Positions 12,676 to 25,245 of a stretch of DNA of 64,000 nucleotides are shown here, in pieces (positions within the stretch are counted from its first letter, which is position 1; every line of letters starts with the position of its first letter). This stretch comes from Helianthus annuus (Eukaryota; Streptophyta; Magnoliopsida; Asterales; Asteraceae): NCBI RefSeq assembly GCF_002127325.2, contig NC_035435.2, positions 8,033,800 through 8,097,799 on the forward strand, read 5' to 3'. The position numbers and the translations under genes are program-made. Under the pieces are notes generated by a model that saw only the letters and a program-made list of their open reading frames with translations, did no database searches and was not told the DNA's origin.

Positions 12676-13990
12676 GTTTCAGTATTAAAGTTCACAATAA
12701 CTGATTGTCCAAGCGAGCTGAGTTTAAAATGAACTGATTTGATGCAAACTGGTTCACCTCGTGAATCACCTGGAGAAGAACAAAATGAAATGATTAGGAT
12801 TGGGTGGTAATCCATTCAGATTGCCACTCGATTCGTTGCAGTGAATCAGATGATGACACGATCGAGTGGGTCAAACAAAGTCAAACTTTAAATGATATGA
12901 TCAAATTCTAGATCAACAATTATTAAATCCTTTCATGCAAATTTTGACTCAAATGATTTGAACCTTTTTATCAAAACATAATGTTCTGACAATACTTGAA
13001 CTTGATTGGGCCGAGACAAATAGTGGACAATATTGGGCCGAGATATTGTAGTGAGTTGACAATTATCACCACATGACAAACTAATAATCACTTTGTGATT
13101 GGGCCACTAATCACATGCAAACTCATCTTTGCTTTAAATGAAAGCACATGGGTCGATATAGTCTTCACGTTGGCTGAATCAATATGAAATCTGGACTGAG
13201 AACATGTTGACTGACACTTTGATATTAATGATGCTGACAACCAAAATGAAGATCACATGCAACAATTTCAATGGCCGACAACTTTCATTTCACAATTCAA
13301 TTTTGATTGGGCCGATTGACTTTGATCTAATCTTCAAATAAAGCTGACTGACAATTTCAAGGTAACTAAATTATCGATCTTATAACATATCCGACAACAG
13401 TGATGTTTAACTCAATCTGATTGGACCTCAATATAAAAAGTCAATCTGAATCACATGCAAACTGAATTGTTTCAAAACGATCTGATGACCTGTTAACACT
13501 TTGTATGAGATGAAGAATAATTTCACACGATCTAAGGTCAATTTCAAACGAAATGGAACAACTTGATGCGACCTGGATGTCTTGATGCGAAATGGAGACC
13601 TTATATCCAATCCGTGCGAAATAAATGTTTGTTTCATGCGAACTGATCAATATTCAAATGAAATGGAGCAACTCTCAAGCGAAGTGGAGACCTTATAACC
13701 AATCCGTGCGAAATGAGTGTTCAATTCGTGTGTATTGGACTTTCAACTCGTGCGAAATGGACAATGTTCGAACAATCGGATAGTATTTTGACAAATTGAT
13801 TAACTTTTAAGATGAATTAGGGTCTGATATGTTCAAGGATTGATTAAAACTATGTTTTGTATGTAATATATGAAAATCAGTTCATTTTGACCGTAAAATC
13901 TCGGTTAATTTTGGAAAAAATGTGAAGAAAGTGAGTAGAAGTGAGATTTTCGGATGAAATCAAGCTGAATCGGTAATAACTCTTCCTCCA
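12676..13990 (-). other. Element G 5' leader, no gene
   Basis: This is the untranslated leader between primer site and gag, about 1.3 kb. It holds repeated GGGCCGA motifs (13010-13315) and, at 13550-13760, many copies of a TGCGAAATGGA-like motif. That motif is the inverse of the repeat in the LTR (ATTTCGCATGG). Small ORFs here are not supported. Confidence 0.65.
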
Positions 13991-14004
13991 GAGCTCTGAT
14001 ACCA
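13991..14004 (-). other. Primer-binding site of element G (initiator-Met tRNA)
   Basis: The minus-strand sequence TGGTATCAGAGCTC lies two bases inside the 5' LTR. It is complementary to the 3' end of plant initiator-Met tRNA, as is standard for these lineages. Confidence 0.88.
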
Positions 14005-14006
14005 CT

Positions 14007-14510
14007 TGTAGGATCGTTGTAACGACCAAATGAGTCGATCAGAAGAGTTTTTGATCAAAACGAGAGGCAGAAACAGACGTTTTGATGTTGAATCAGCTTG
14101 ATTTGCACTAGGAAGTAGTTTAAATGTCTTCTGTATTGATTTGACACGATTACAGACCTGGAGACACCTCGGCAGAGCTTCGCTACCAGAATTGCCAAAG
14201 TTACAAATGAAATCTCTAGTCACCTATTTATAGGATTTTCATTTCGCATGGAATGGACATGCCCAATTCGCATGGAATGGACTTGCGCATTTCGTAGGGA
14301 ATGGAACCTGACATGTCCATTTCGTGTGGAATGGAACCTGACATGTCCATTTCTTGTGGAATGGCCATTTCGCATGAACTGGCTCTGGCAGTTCGTGTGA
14401 ATTGGTCAAACAACACTAAAATCCAATTTCTTTGATTACTGAGCTTTGGATTATCTTATCTAGATATAAGACTCGATACAAGACGAAGTCGACAGACATA
14501 TGCACCAACA
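14007..14510 (-). repeat. 5' LTR of element G
   Basis: A 504-bp LTR starting TGTTGGTGCATATG on the minus strand and ending CGATCCTACA. The TATA box is at 14224-14233 (CTATTTATAG on plus), directly downstream of the TTTCGCATGGAATGG repeat cluster at 14236-14395. Confidence 0.9.
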
Positions 14511-14515
14511 CTAAA

Positions 14516-16751
14516 TATAGTGACTAAGTAAGTCACATAACCAATTGCTTATGGTCAAGTTATAATTGTGTCCCAAGAGGACAACCAAATATTTTTATAA
14601 TGAGTCTATTGCACGCCTAAAGCGTGGTAGACTAGTTGATTCCAATAATAAAATTCTTTGAAAATTGGAGCAAGTAATTAAAATGGTCAAGTCGAGGTTA
14701 TAGTAATAAGATCTCCTGAAGAGATAATAGACATGATGGTTTAAGAAGAACGTCAGGTACCTGAAAATAAAGAGTTCTCGATAAGTTGTATCATGTCTAA
14801 GATATGTTAGGAATCGAAATAAAAATCGACGTCGTTATACTTTTGTATATAATGTAGTGCTTAAAATGATTAAATGATGAGGATCAAGATTTAAGATCTG
14901 CCTATTAATGAATATTAAGAAATGATTGGCCAAATTGAAAGACACAAATAAGGCAGAGTTTAGTTCTCTAATGAAATGGAAAGTTTTTGGACCAACAGTC
15001 CACACAACTGAAGTTATAAATTATATGTTGGATGCAAATGGGTCTTTTACGCGTGTCATGTGAAAATCAAATTAAGTGATATAAGTCAAAATTGGTGGCA
15101 TAAGAATTTTCACAGAGACCTATGATTGATTATGGAAACGTATTCTCCAGTGATTGATGCATTGACTTTCCAATATTTTATTAGTCTGGTAATATAAAGA
15201 GAGAATTGATATTCGTCTTATGAATGTTATGTATCACTTGATACTGAGAGTTTTCATGAAAGTCCCGAAGGATTAAATTATGTAGGTCATGTAAAGTAAG
15301 TTTTCAAGAACAATGTGATCATTTATACATATTCGGATTTGAATAGGTTATGATTATTTTACATGTTGGATATAATTGGAACTCTTGATGAGTTTCTAAA
15401 GCAATTGAGTGCTTAAAAGGTTAATTGAAACATCTTAACGATGTAATACTTGTGCACCAAGAAACATACATAGAAAACTTGTACCCGGTGATTGTGATAT
15501 CTCAATAAATAGTGTGTACGCATGGTACAATATGGATTTTGAAGATTAAAGTAAGTGTTCATTACATTTTTGCATATGATATAGATATCTATGTGTTATA
15601 TGGGTAAGTTTATGTATCAAAACTCATGAAGAATGAATGCACATGTATATTTGGATAAGATGGGCAGAATTCCATCATGAAATGATAATGCCAGAAGCAT
15701 TGATATAAAAACCTCAAGAACGTACTATATGAAGTTGACAAAATACGTATAGGCTAAAATAGTTGTGTCGAGTGTTGTACAACTCGAGATATTCGCATAA
15801 AAAGGGATGTAAGTTTGATTAAATTAGCCATGTTCTATGAACATTCTACTTTTAAAAGTTCACTATAATCCCAATTTACAGTAATGATGTCTAGGCATCA
15901 TCGAGAGAAATTGTCGAGCTTTTAGAGGGAGAATTTTTGAATGACCTTGGCACCGTCTAATTATTATTCGAACTGCAGTTCGAGTATATATGTAATTATA
16001 TTTTACCAATCCCTCAAGTACATCTAGAAGATGATGTTTGGATATTTTAGTATGGACATTGAACCTTAAAGTATGTTAAAGGTTGTTAAGTCATTTGTTA
16101 TAAGAAATGCCTATTATCATCTCCTACCAAAGTAGAGATTCTCATTCTCGAAGTACCATCGTTAAATGCATAAGTGCATTAATAAGTTTTGCTAGCTATG
16201 TATGGTTATAATATCTTTCACTTGAGCTTATTGTCATGATATAACCTTTGTCAATCAAAGAGACATTGGAATGAGTTCAAAGAAATATTTCAAGTATAAA
16301 CGATATTTGATTATATATTACTAATCCATCAAAACAAGTTTGGTTAGCCTTGTAGATGCAGGAATGTAACAAAACACAACATTGCTCAACATAAAGGATT
16401 GCACATTAATGGATCCAAGGACAATCATTGGCTACAAAAGCTTTGTTCGACTTTCAAGGAAGATGGACACACATCACTTAAAGGATGCATGTTAAAATGA
16501 GGGGGAAACTTATTCAAGTTTCACTCTTTTCCCTTTACTAAGTATTGTCCCATTGGGTTTTCTTAGTAAGGTTTTTAATGAGGCAACATACCTGATCCAA
16601 AATTATCAGGGGGAGAAAATGCGCACTGCACTCTTTTTCCCTTAGCTGAGGTTTTGTCCCACTGGGTTTTCCTAGCAAGGTTTTTAACGAGGCAACACCA
16701 CCAAGCGTATAATACATTGTTTTATTTTATCACATGGATAGTCAAGGGGGA
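14516..16751 (+). pseudogene. Decayed Ty1/copia pol and 3' region
   Basis: Frequent stops and indels, but copia landmarks can be read in plus frames. There is an ARLKRGR linker-like stretch near 14610-14640, an RT start resembling ETYSPV near 15137-15160, and an RT helix region with a KVPKD-like motif near 15255-15280. The end holds two copies of the TTTTGTCCCACTGGGTTTTC-type motif (16540-16700), typical of copia 3' ends. The polypurine tract at 16743-16751 was split by solo LTR H. Very old; no coding capacity. Confidence 0.75.
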
Positions 16752-17820
16752 TGTGATATTTGTGCCTCTACGACCATCATACAAATACGAATCCAATGAA
16801 ATCTTGTGTTTCATTTCTGGGATTTGCACAATTACATGTGACAAGTACACATATCAAAATTCGTATGATTCCGAACTCTCGAGAAGCTTTTTCTGGAAGT
16901 TACACCCAAACTGTTACGTGAACGTAATCAGTTTAACGCGACATACACTCCGGAACAGTGACATAAGCTTAACATACCTTAAATAACCTATACATAACTT
17001 AGAAATAAGTTTTGAAGGGTTTGGTATGACGAAAATAAATTTATTCGATCACAGGGACTATTTGCGACAAACTGCAAAAGTCTGCCAATTCGTATAGGGA
17101 CGAGCACTCCGGAACAAGATCATAAGCTAAAAATACCCTAAATACCCTTAACATAGCTTAGAAATAAGCTTTGAGGGGTTCGGTGCGAGAAAATATGCTT
17201 ATTTGATCATCAGGGACTAAAAGCGTCAAAAACTGCGAAAGTTTGCATAAACGTGCATATCTCGCGTTCTGACCATATCCGGACATCCAAAAATTTTTGC
17301 AATCACTAGAATATTATATTTTAGTGATAGGAATGCGAAAATACCATTCGTCGCACAATTTCGATCGTTTTCGCGTCCGTTCGAGTTTCGTCGTAATTAA
17401 CCAAACAACGCGATCGTACGGCCAAAAGAACCAACATCCATGATATTTCTAGGCATAATTCAAGTCCCATATGCTTTAACATCCTTATAAAGCCTAAAAT
17501 TTAGGTTAACGGGGGTTAAATGCGTCAAAAACACATAAATTCATGTGTAGGGGCCTGTTTTGCCAAAACTTGAAACCTGATGTGAGTCTCTGGCGGGGGG
17601 CGAGAGACAAGCCTAAGTCTCTCACAGGGCACGAGAGACACCAGTAACAGAAAGTTTAAATTCAGCAGCAGCCTTGGATTTTCAATCCTAGTTTTTGATT
17701 CTTGTGGGCAAATTGTGTGATGAACAAGACTTTTAATCTGGTCCTAACACTTGTTATGATCCTATTAATCCTTGGGCAACACTCCATACATATGTCATGA
17801 TCTTAATCCTTCTCAATTGC

Positions 17821-17828
17821 TATAAATA
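17821..17828 (+). promoter_or_regulatory. TATA box of LTR H
   Basis: TATAAATA followed by GC lies about 1.07 kb into the LTR and about 180-235 bp downstream of the GTCTCT palindromes. The same spacing is seen in the D and F LTRs. Confidence 0.65.
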
Positions 17829-19250
17829 GCAAGACACTGTGCTCAATGCATTGCTCATTCCTTCTTCTCATCTCATCTGTTCTAAATTGGAATGCTACCA
17901 TCTTTTGGAGGCCTCCTACTAGGTTATCTTGACTTCCTAGAACACAAGTATGTGTTCTTCCTAGTATTGTTCATTTATTTTAGTCATTTTGAGCTAAAAG
18001 TCAAACAACTTGACTTACTGTTTGACTTTCGGTTCTGACCATTTATGGTCAATTCAAAGTTCAATCAAACTTTGCAACGTGATCGTAATCACGATGGTTA
18101 TAATTCCTTTCGATTATACCTACTGATTACCACGTTTACTAGTCGAAGTGACGAGTCAAAGTTTCGGTCAAAATCCACAATTAAGTGCATTTTATGACGA
18201 AACTATTTTCGGGTATCAAAACACTATGTTTTGATATCAAATCAGTTTTCTAACTTAGTTAAACATGTTTTAACATATTTAACTCTTCACTTTTAGTTTA
18301 GTGCTTGTATAAGGTCGTAAGTCAAACGGTCTCGACAACCGCTTAGACTTTCGAACCCGACCTGTTTGGTCGATCATTAGGATCCGACCAAACATATTTT
18401 GTGACCATAGTTGTATAGGGAATAACCTTCCAAGGTTATACCTTATGGTCACTTAGTTTAATTAGTTGTATGATAGGTAGTTTATATGCATTAGGAAAAT
18501 GACCAAAATGCCATTTTTTTTGCCAAATTTGAATTTAAGCTTATGTAACCAAGTTTTTGATACTTAAACTGATTATGCAACATTATTAAACATGTTAGGG
18601 CATATAATACTTATCATAGGACTAGTTAGACCCTCCGAACGCGCTTTTGCACAAATGACGCGTTAAAGTAGCGTAAACTACCTTAACGGGTCATAAGCAC
18701 TTAGGATAGGTTCCAAATCAGAATGTAGGCTTTGTTAAACCATATCATTTGAGTTCCAACACTCATTTGGTTTACAAGACCTCATTCTACCCGATCTCCC
18801 AATTTAGGTCCTTTTTATTAACATAGTGATTCCATACTAGGTGCCAGTTGATTCCTTGATTTCCCGAGCTTTGTTAGGTCACTTTATCAAGGATACTTGC
18901 AATCTCAAGTGAGTACATAGTCCCCTCTTTTACCGCTTTCAAATGTTTTGGGGTGATTCATATGTGCCTATTCATTATTTTCATGATTGCAAGCTATATG
19001 TTTTTCACATCCATAGTACTTATCTTTTGACGAATTGAACGATTATCTATGGCTTAAACACTGATTTTTAAAGTTTGTATAACTATTTGTTGGTTCGTAT
19101 TGTTACTTATACACTCATTAACTATGATCAAGCCGATTGGTAGTACGATATAGCGCTATAGGTTGACACCCCAATCCTATTGTATGGAATGTCAGAAACC
19201 AAAGTTTTAACCAAATAGAATTGCCTTTGTGGTATTTCTATAGTCACCAA

Positions 19251-19882
19251 AGTGTAGTTTGATACACTAGGTTTGAATGTATTTCAAAATCACGATCTAT
19301 GGTATACTTCGGTGTACTACTAAGGCATATTTTGATATGCTGCCAACGTGATATTATGTTGACCAATGTATAGATTGCAAACGTTTTCCAATTAAGCCAT
19401 AAAACATATCTTATGTTGTTTCCAAAACCAAAGCATAGTTTGATATGCTATTGTTTACTATAGTATAGTTTGATATACTACCAAATCACGATTAAGATAT
19501 ATTTCGATATACTACTAAAGCATATTTTGATATGCTACCAACGTGATACTGTTTTAACTAAAGTATAGTTTGATATACTACCGACTTTGTTATTTCACAA
19601 ACTAAAGTATATCTTGATATACTACCAAAGCATAGTTGATATGCTTTTTTCAAACCAAAGCATAGTTTGATATGCTACTTTCAAACCAAAGTATAATTTG
19701 ATATACTACTAACGCTTTCACTCTTAAACCAAAGTATACTTGTGATATACTATCAAATCTATTATTTCAGTAACTAAAGTATATTTTGATATACTATCTA
19801 TTTAACTGTTTCAAAACTAAAGTATATTTTGATATACTACTTATCCGATTATTTCAAAACCAAAGTATATTTTGTATATACT
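19251..19882 (+). repeat. Array of ~16 short palindromes with covarying arms
   Basis: Units of 17-19 bp, mostly AGTATA-n6-TATACT or AGCATA-n6-TATGCT, recur every 25-65 bp (19251, 19301, 19325, 19432, 19462, 19494, 19519, 19562, 19606, 19629, 19659, 19690, 19733, 19778, 19821, 19864). The first unit is AGTGTA-n6-TACACT. When one arm changes, the other almost always changes to match. Two units (19301, 19494) are imperfect. They lie in the transcribed half of LTR H. Confidence 0.9.
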
Positions 19883-20305
19883 ACAAACCTTTTTATCAAA
19901 GCAATGTGTTTAGAAACCAAACTATTTACAAGGATTCGTGGCTATTTTTTTTGTAAACATAAAACCTTTTCTTGTGTTATCGAAAACCATGAATCTGATT
20001 CACAAAACCTATGTTACTCACAGGCATTTTTATGCTGACGTTTTAATTTCACATATGTTTCAGGTTCTACTATATGATGATTATTGACGCATGCTACACA
20101 TAGGATGGACTCGTGCCATAGCGACTTTAAAATTTGAAAGACAATTATTTCTATTTATCTGGTTTGTATTAAAACAATGAGTTCATTAATGGAATAAAAC
20201 AAAACTTTAATCACCATGTGTTGTGAAACAATTATTCTGTTACGACACTCCCCGACGTTTCCGCCGCGGTTTGTTGTTTTACGCGGTCGGGGTATGACAG
20301 GGGAG

Positions 20306-20463
20306 TGTTATAAATAAACTATATTATGGTGACTATCCACATTCTAACTCCCGTCTCTTCGTGTCCTTTGTATTAATGAAAGAACAATATATATAAAGGT
20401 TCTTTGTATTGCATGTTTACATCTTAATGAATACGAGTTCCATATTCTACATTTCTCTCTACA
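20306..20463 (+). repeat. 3' LTR of the decayed copia element
   Basis: With H removed, the polypurine tract AAGGGGGAG runs straight into TGTTATAAATAAAC at 20306. A TATATATAAAGG box is at 20388-20399, and a CTCTCTACA end at 20463 gives about 158 bp. There is no partner LTR in the window, so the right end is inferred from the TG...CA rule. Confidence 0.65.
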
Positions 20464-22167
20464 ATACATATAATCCTTGTTCTTATTTGTATGTTAGTTG
20501 CTAGTAGGTTGTTGTTTCACAACAAGATAAACATTAATACGAATCTTAATCTTACTAGATAAATCAAACTAATAATTTAAAGTACTACTCAATAAATCAA
20601 ACTAGTAATTTAAACTAACGAGTTTTTAGGACCCTGAGTGTTGCGGCGAAATCGTCAACCAAACCAAAAATAGACGTGAAAATATTAAACCGAACCAAAA
20701 CATACATAAAAGATTACCATGGAAAAAATAATATTCTCACATAAAGATGATATAATCTTTTTCTAAAGCCTGAGTGCTTATCGTTTCGTTTATATAATAA
20801 ATAAAATACTTTTTTCAAACTACTAAGAATTTGTATGTGAAACAAATAAAAAGAACCCTGTCTACGAATTTTCAATTATGCCCTTGTAGCATTTTTCTTT
20901 TTCCCATTAACTTTGGTAAAGGACTGAACATGCAGATTTTTCGTTCTAAAGGGACCATATATATAAGTAACTCTTTTTTGTCTTTTTTACATCCTTGTCC
21001 TAGCAATCCAGCACAAAACTTGAGCACGGAGGTGACTCTGGTTGACAAAGTTTCATGTTTTACACCAGCATGGTCAGGAGTTCGAGCACGCAGTGGTGAT
21101 AGCAAAAAAACCAACCCAACCCGCTTCTCCGGTGAACACAAAAAATCATACATCCATATTTACCATTGTAGATTTCATTTGTATTATCCATCGTACACCT
21201 CATTCGTAAATCATATCCACCGTCACTTTTCTCAGGCGTGCAACATCTTCTCCACACAAAACCACTCCGCCGCCACTATTGCTAGTGTTACCATCGCGCT
21301 GTTCTCGTGAAAAAGGGGAAACAACTCAGGTACTGGTGGTGCACCGAGGTTTGGCAAAAAATCAAAGATGGTGGTTACAACGGTGATGGTGGTGGTCTAA
21401 TGGTATTGGAGGAGGAAAGTGGCAAAGAATGGGGCAAAGTTAGAGAATGAGAGAAAGAGGTGGGTTAGACCAATAAAAACAAAGTAAATTGGGAAAAAAA
21501 CAAATCATTTTGAAAACAAACCATTTTGAAAATAAATGATAGATATTAGAGAATGGAGCACAACTTTTTACCATTTAGAGATCATAGATAGGTGGACCAA
21601 TGGTATCATACAGAATTGAACAGTAATTAACCCTCACAAACCAAACTTCTAAATTAATATAGGGAAAATTAATTCAATCTTTTACTTTGAACCCTTTGAC
21701 TTTCTTCACTTTACATTTTAGGATTATAACCTTAAAATCCTACATTCAAAACTTCATTTGCTGGAATTAATCGTTGGAAAATAATTCATTGAGCGATCAT
21801 AAAAAACAATAGCCCACTTAAAATTTCTATGCAAAAGGGTTACACCAATCCAACAATCAACACTTCATTTGTCGGAATTAATCGACGGAAAATAATTCAT
21901 TGATTGGACATCAGCTTAAAAATTGTATTTAAAAGCGTTACACCGATCCTACATTGAAAACTTCATCCACCGACCTTAATCGACAGAAAATAATTCAATG
22001 GTTGGCTGTCGATAACAATAGTCGGATTTATTAAACTTGATCGATTCTAGTCAATGATCATGTCGATTTTGTTTAATCAATAAATCAGTCCCGATTGATG
22101 ATTTAGGGGGTGTTTGGGATTGCTTATCAACTAACTTATTAAAAAAGATTTTTATAAATGATGTTTG

Positions 22168-22654
22168 TGTAGGTCCCTATCTCGTGGATCGTTACAACAT
22201 TGATAATCAATCAAGGGTGCGGAATCCCCTTAACCAATCAAATAAACATAAACAATTAACTAGATGAAGAAACGAAACACAATTCACAAACTGATCTTCT
22301 GTGATTATCAAACTGATTGTTTACAACCACTCAAGATCATAAGAACTCACAGCCTTTTTCTACGTTTTCTCTAACTCTCTCAAACTCTAGCACACTGTCA
22401 AACTGTCTAACCTTAACTCTAAAGCATGATGATGTTTATATACTCACAGTTATAACCTGCGAACTGGGCTAGGCCCAACTACACTCTAAACAGGATTCGG
22501 ACTAGACATAACTTGGACTCAATCTCGAACCCATGTACTCGAGATCCGTATCCTGTCAAACTCGGACCAATCACGTGGGCTTTCACAAAGTCAAAAGCCT
22601 TGTAAAATACCCAAAGACTAAGCCAAAGTTGTTGTCACATAATATACACCAACA
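22168..22654 (-). repeat. Orphan LTR of a Sirevirus-like element
   Basis: On the minus strand it starts TGTTGGTGTATATT, the same start as the LTRs of B and G. It is preceded (in element sense) by a polypurine tract at 22657-22665 and ends near GGACCTACA. About 487 bp. No second LTR, primer site or gag accompanies it, so it is the 3' end of a truncated element. Confidence 0.72.
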
Positions 22655-23624
22655 AACTCCCCCTTGACAATAGCTTGCAGAGGTAACTTTAGTCTTCAGA
22701 ATCTCATAGTCTTTGGTCTTTGGATAGCGTTAGCTTCAAAATGAATTCTGTCAACAACAGACTCCCCCTAAGCTGATGTATCCAATCACCATATCCTTCA
22801 AGTTTTGAGTCAGCAATCCAAGTAAGTCTTCACAGCATCCATTCTGCATTGTAGAAGAAGGATTCTACCAAGCATCCTCATCTCAGTACAACAACTTCTC
22901 AACAACAAACTGCTACAATCTGTATACTATAAAACAAACATCTCGAGAAACCATAAGAATTTTTCAACAAAGTTAAACAAATTATTATTAATCAAGAGAT
23001 AGTTAAACTGTATCACAGATTAAACAAATTCAATTCAGCACCAACACGCAAAATATTGTTCAACACCCTAGAACCTGCATGATTTAAAAATTTTGAAACT
23101 CAATTTCCAACACCGTCTCTCCCTATCGGTAACAACTCCTCCAAGAATAACAGTTTTCCGTACATTAAGAATTTTAACAAAAAGACAATTTTTTTTGAAT
23201 TTTTATATTTTCTGAAAAGCAAATAAATATCAAAAGCAATACACACTCTGTTTTTGTGAGAATCACCAGTAAGAAGATCATATCAGCACAATCAAACTGT
23301 TTTCACACTATTAGATAATTCTTTATATAATTTTCGTGAAAAGCAGTCCAAGATGATTACTAGTATGTTTATCCACTTAAACAAAATGCACGAATATTTC
23401 AAGTTCCATTACCGTATGATATATTAAGGTAATATTATACTGATATACTAGCTTGTCCCACTTCAGGACATACCCCCCGTGATCAAGGTATGCACAAAGG
23501 TTCCTCGTAGTAGGTGAGTATACCGTATTCATCCGTTTTGTTTTACAAAATTAGATAATTGGTGATCAGGTCAGTACTTCCGTACAGCAAAGAGACCAAT
23601 ATCTAACAAGGGCCAATTCTATAT
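22655..23624 (-). other. Truncated 3' non-coding region of a Sirevirus-like element
   Basis: It continues from the orphan LTR. A second polypurine copy CTCCCCCT lies at 22762-22769, and short blocks resemble the 3' regions of B and G (for example near 23260-23300). It is cut at 23624 by the duplication junction. No gene is seen. Confidence 0.6.
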
Positions 23625-25245
23625 TTCCATATTCTATATTTCTCTCTACAATACATATAATCCTTGTTCTTATTTGTATGTTAGTTGCTAGTAGGTCATT
23701 GTTTCACAACAAGATAAACATTAATACGAATCTTAATCTTACTAGATAAATCAAACTAATAATTTAAAGTACTACTCAATAAATCAAACTAGTAATTTAA
23801 ACTAACGAGTTTTTAGGACCCTGCGCGTTGCGGCGAAATCGTCATCCAAACCAAAAATAGACGTGAAAATATTAAACCGAACCAAAACATACATAAAAGA
23901 CTACCATGGAAAAGAATAATATTCTCACATAAAGATGATATAATCTTCTTCTAAAGCCTGAGTGCTTATCGTTTCGTTTATATAATAAATAAAATACTTT
24001 TTCAAACTACTAAGAATTTGTATGTGAAACAAATAAAAAGAACCCTGTCTACGAATTTTCAGTTATGCCCTTGTAGCTTTTTTCTTTTACCCATTAACTT
24101 TGGTAAAGGACTGAACATGCAGATTTTTTGTTCTAAAGGGACCATATATATATAAGTAACTCTTTTTTCTCTTTTTTACATCATTGTCCTAGCAGTCCAG
24201 CACAAAACTTGAGCACGGAGGTGACTCTGGTTGACAAAGTTTCATGTTTTACACAAGCATGGTCAGGAGTTCGAGCACGCAGTGGTGAAAGCAAAAAAAC
24301 CGACCCAACCCGCTTCTCCGGTGAACACAAAAAATCGTACATCCATATTTACCATTGTACATTTCATTTGTATTATCCATCGTACACCTCATTCGTAAAT
24401 CATATCCACCGTCACTTTCCTCAGGCGTGCAACATCTTCTCCACACAAAACCACTCCGCCGCCACTATTGCTAGTGTTACCATCGCGCTGTTCTCGTGAA
24501 AAAGGGGAAACAGCTCAGGTATTGGTGGTGCACCGAGGTTTGGCGAAAAATTAAAGAGGTTGGTTACAACGGTGATGGTGGTAGTCTGATGGTATTGGAG
24601 GAGGAAAGTGGCAAAGAATGGGGCAAAGTTAGAGAATGAGAGAAAGAGGTGGGTTAGACCAATAAAAACAAAGTAAATTGGAAAAAAAAACAAATCATTT
24701 TGAAAACAAACCATTTTGAAAATTAATGATAGATATTAGAGAATGGAGCACAGCTTTTTACCATTTAGAGAACATATATAGGTGGACCAATGGTATCATA
24801 CAAAATTGAATAGTAATTTACCCTCACAAACCAAACTTCTAAACTAATATAGGGAAAATTAAATCAATCTTTTACTTTGAACCCTTTGACTTTCTTCACT
24901 TTACATTTTAGGATAATAACCTTCAAATCCTACATTAAAAACTTCATTTGCTGGAATTAATCGTTGGAAAATAATTCACTGAGCAATCATCAAAAACAAT
25001 AGCCCACTTAAAAGTTCTATGCAAAAGGGTTACACCAATCCAACAATCAAAACTTCATTTGTCGGAATTAATCGACGGAAAATAATTCATTGATTGGACA
25101 TCAGCGTAAAAATTTTATTTAAAAGCGTTACACCGATCCTACATGGAAAACTTCATCCGCCGACCTTAATCGACAGAAAATAATTCAATGGTTGGGTGTC
25201 GATAACAATAGTCGGATTTATTAAACTTGATCGATTCTAGTCAAT
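23625..25245. repeat. Tandem duplication, unit 2 (first 1,621 bp), interrupted by element F
   Basis: It matches 20438-22055 to its last base, TCAAT at 25241-25245, where the LTR of F begins. The remaining ~1.57 kb of the unit is predicted to follow the 3' LTR of F beyond the window. No gene is supported. Confidence 0.82.

Larger units (their letters stand above)
3560..14510 (-). mobile_element. Element G: gag-only Sirevirus-like LTR retrotransposon, flanked by TSD CTAAA
   Basis: It is bounded by LTRs at 3560-4077 (3') and 14007-14510 (5'), with CTAAA at 3555-3559 and 14511-14515. On the minus strand the order is LTR, Met-tRNA primer site, ~1.3-kb leader, copia-type gag with two zinc knuckles (broken), a long 3' non-coding region with several CTCCCCCT (polypurine) copies, and LTR. 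There is no protease, integrase, RT or RNase H. This matches the published idea of terminal-repeat retrotransposons with only GAG (TR-GAG). A solo LTR sits inside at 4469-7422. The LTRs differ by substitutions and indels, so the insertion is not recent. Confidence 0.88.
16752..20299 (+). repeat. Solo LTR H (large gypsy-type) with TSD GGGGA
   Basis: This 3,548-bp LTR starts TGTGATATTTG and ends GGGGTATGACA. GGGGA at 16747-16751 and 20300-20304 is the duplicated target, lying inside the copia polypurine tract. No internal element sequence remains. Visible parts: paired GTCTCT/AGAGAC inverted motifs at 17585-17639, TATA box TATAAATA at 17821-17828, donor-like GTATGT at 17948-17953 inside a 20-bp palindrome (17939-17958), the palindrome array at 19251-19882, and a GC-rich stem close to the 3' end. 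Small ORFs within are random. Confidence 0.9.
20438..23624. repeat. Tandem duplication, unit 1 (3,187 bp)
   Basis: 20438-22055 recurs at 23625-25245 with a few percent difference. The unit starts inside the last 25 bp of the copia LTR and ends at 23624, where unit 2 begins directly. It holds non-coding sequence of unknown origin (20464-22165) and a Sirevirus-like LTR plus 3' region on the minus strand (22168-23624). Three imperfect ~90-bp repeats around AACTTCATTTG...AATAATTCA occupy about 21750-22015. A 159-codon plus-strand ORF (20831-21310) is shorter and differently ended in unit 2, so it is not called a gene. Confidence 0.85.

Noticed and set aside
19251..19882. CRISPR-like array
   Set aside because: Short palindromes with variable spacing and no unique spacers, inside a plant LTR; not a CRISPR.
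20831..21310. 159-codon plus-strand ORF, repeated in part at 24209-24499
   Set aside because: The N-terminal half is not kept in the second copy, no domain is recognisable, and the duplication alone explains the shared part.
24421..24714. Minus-strand 97-codon ORF in unit 2
   Set aside because: Low-complexity F/T-rich, not preserved in unit 1, overlaps the plus-strand ORF.
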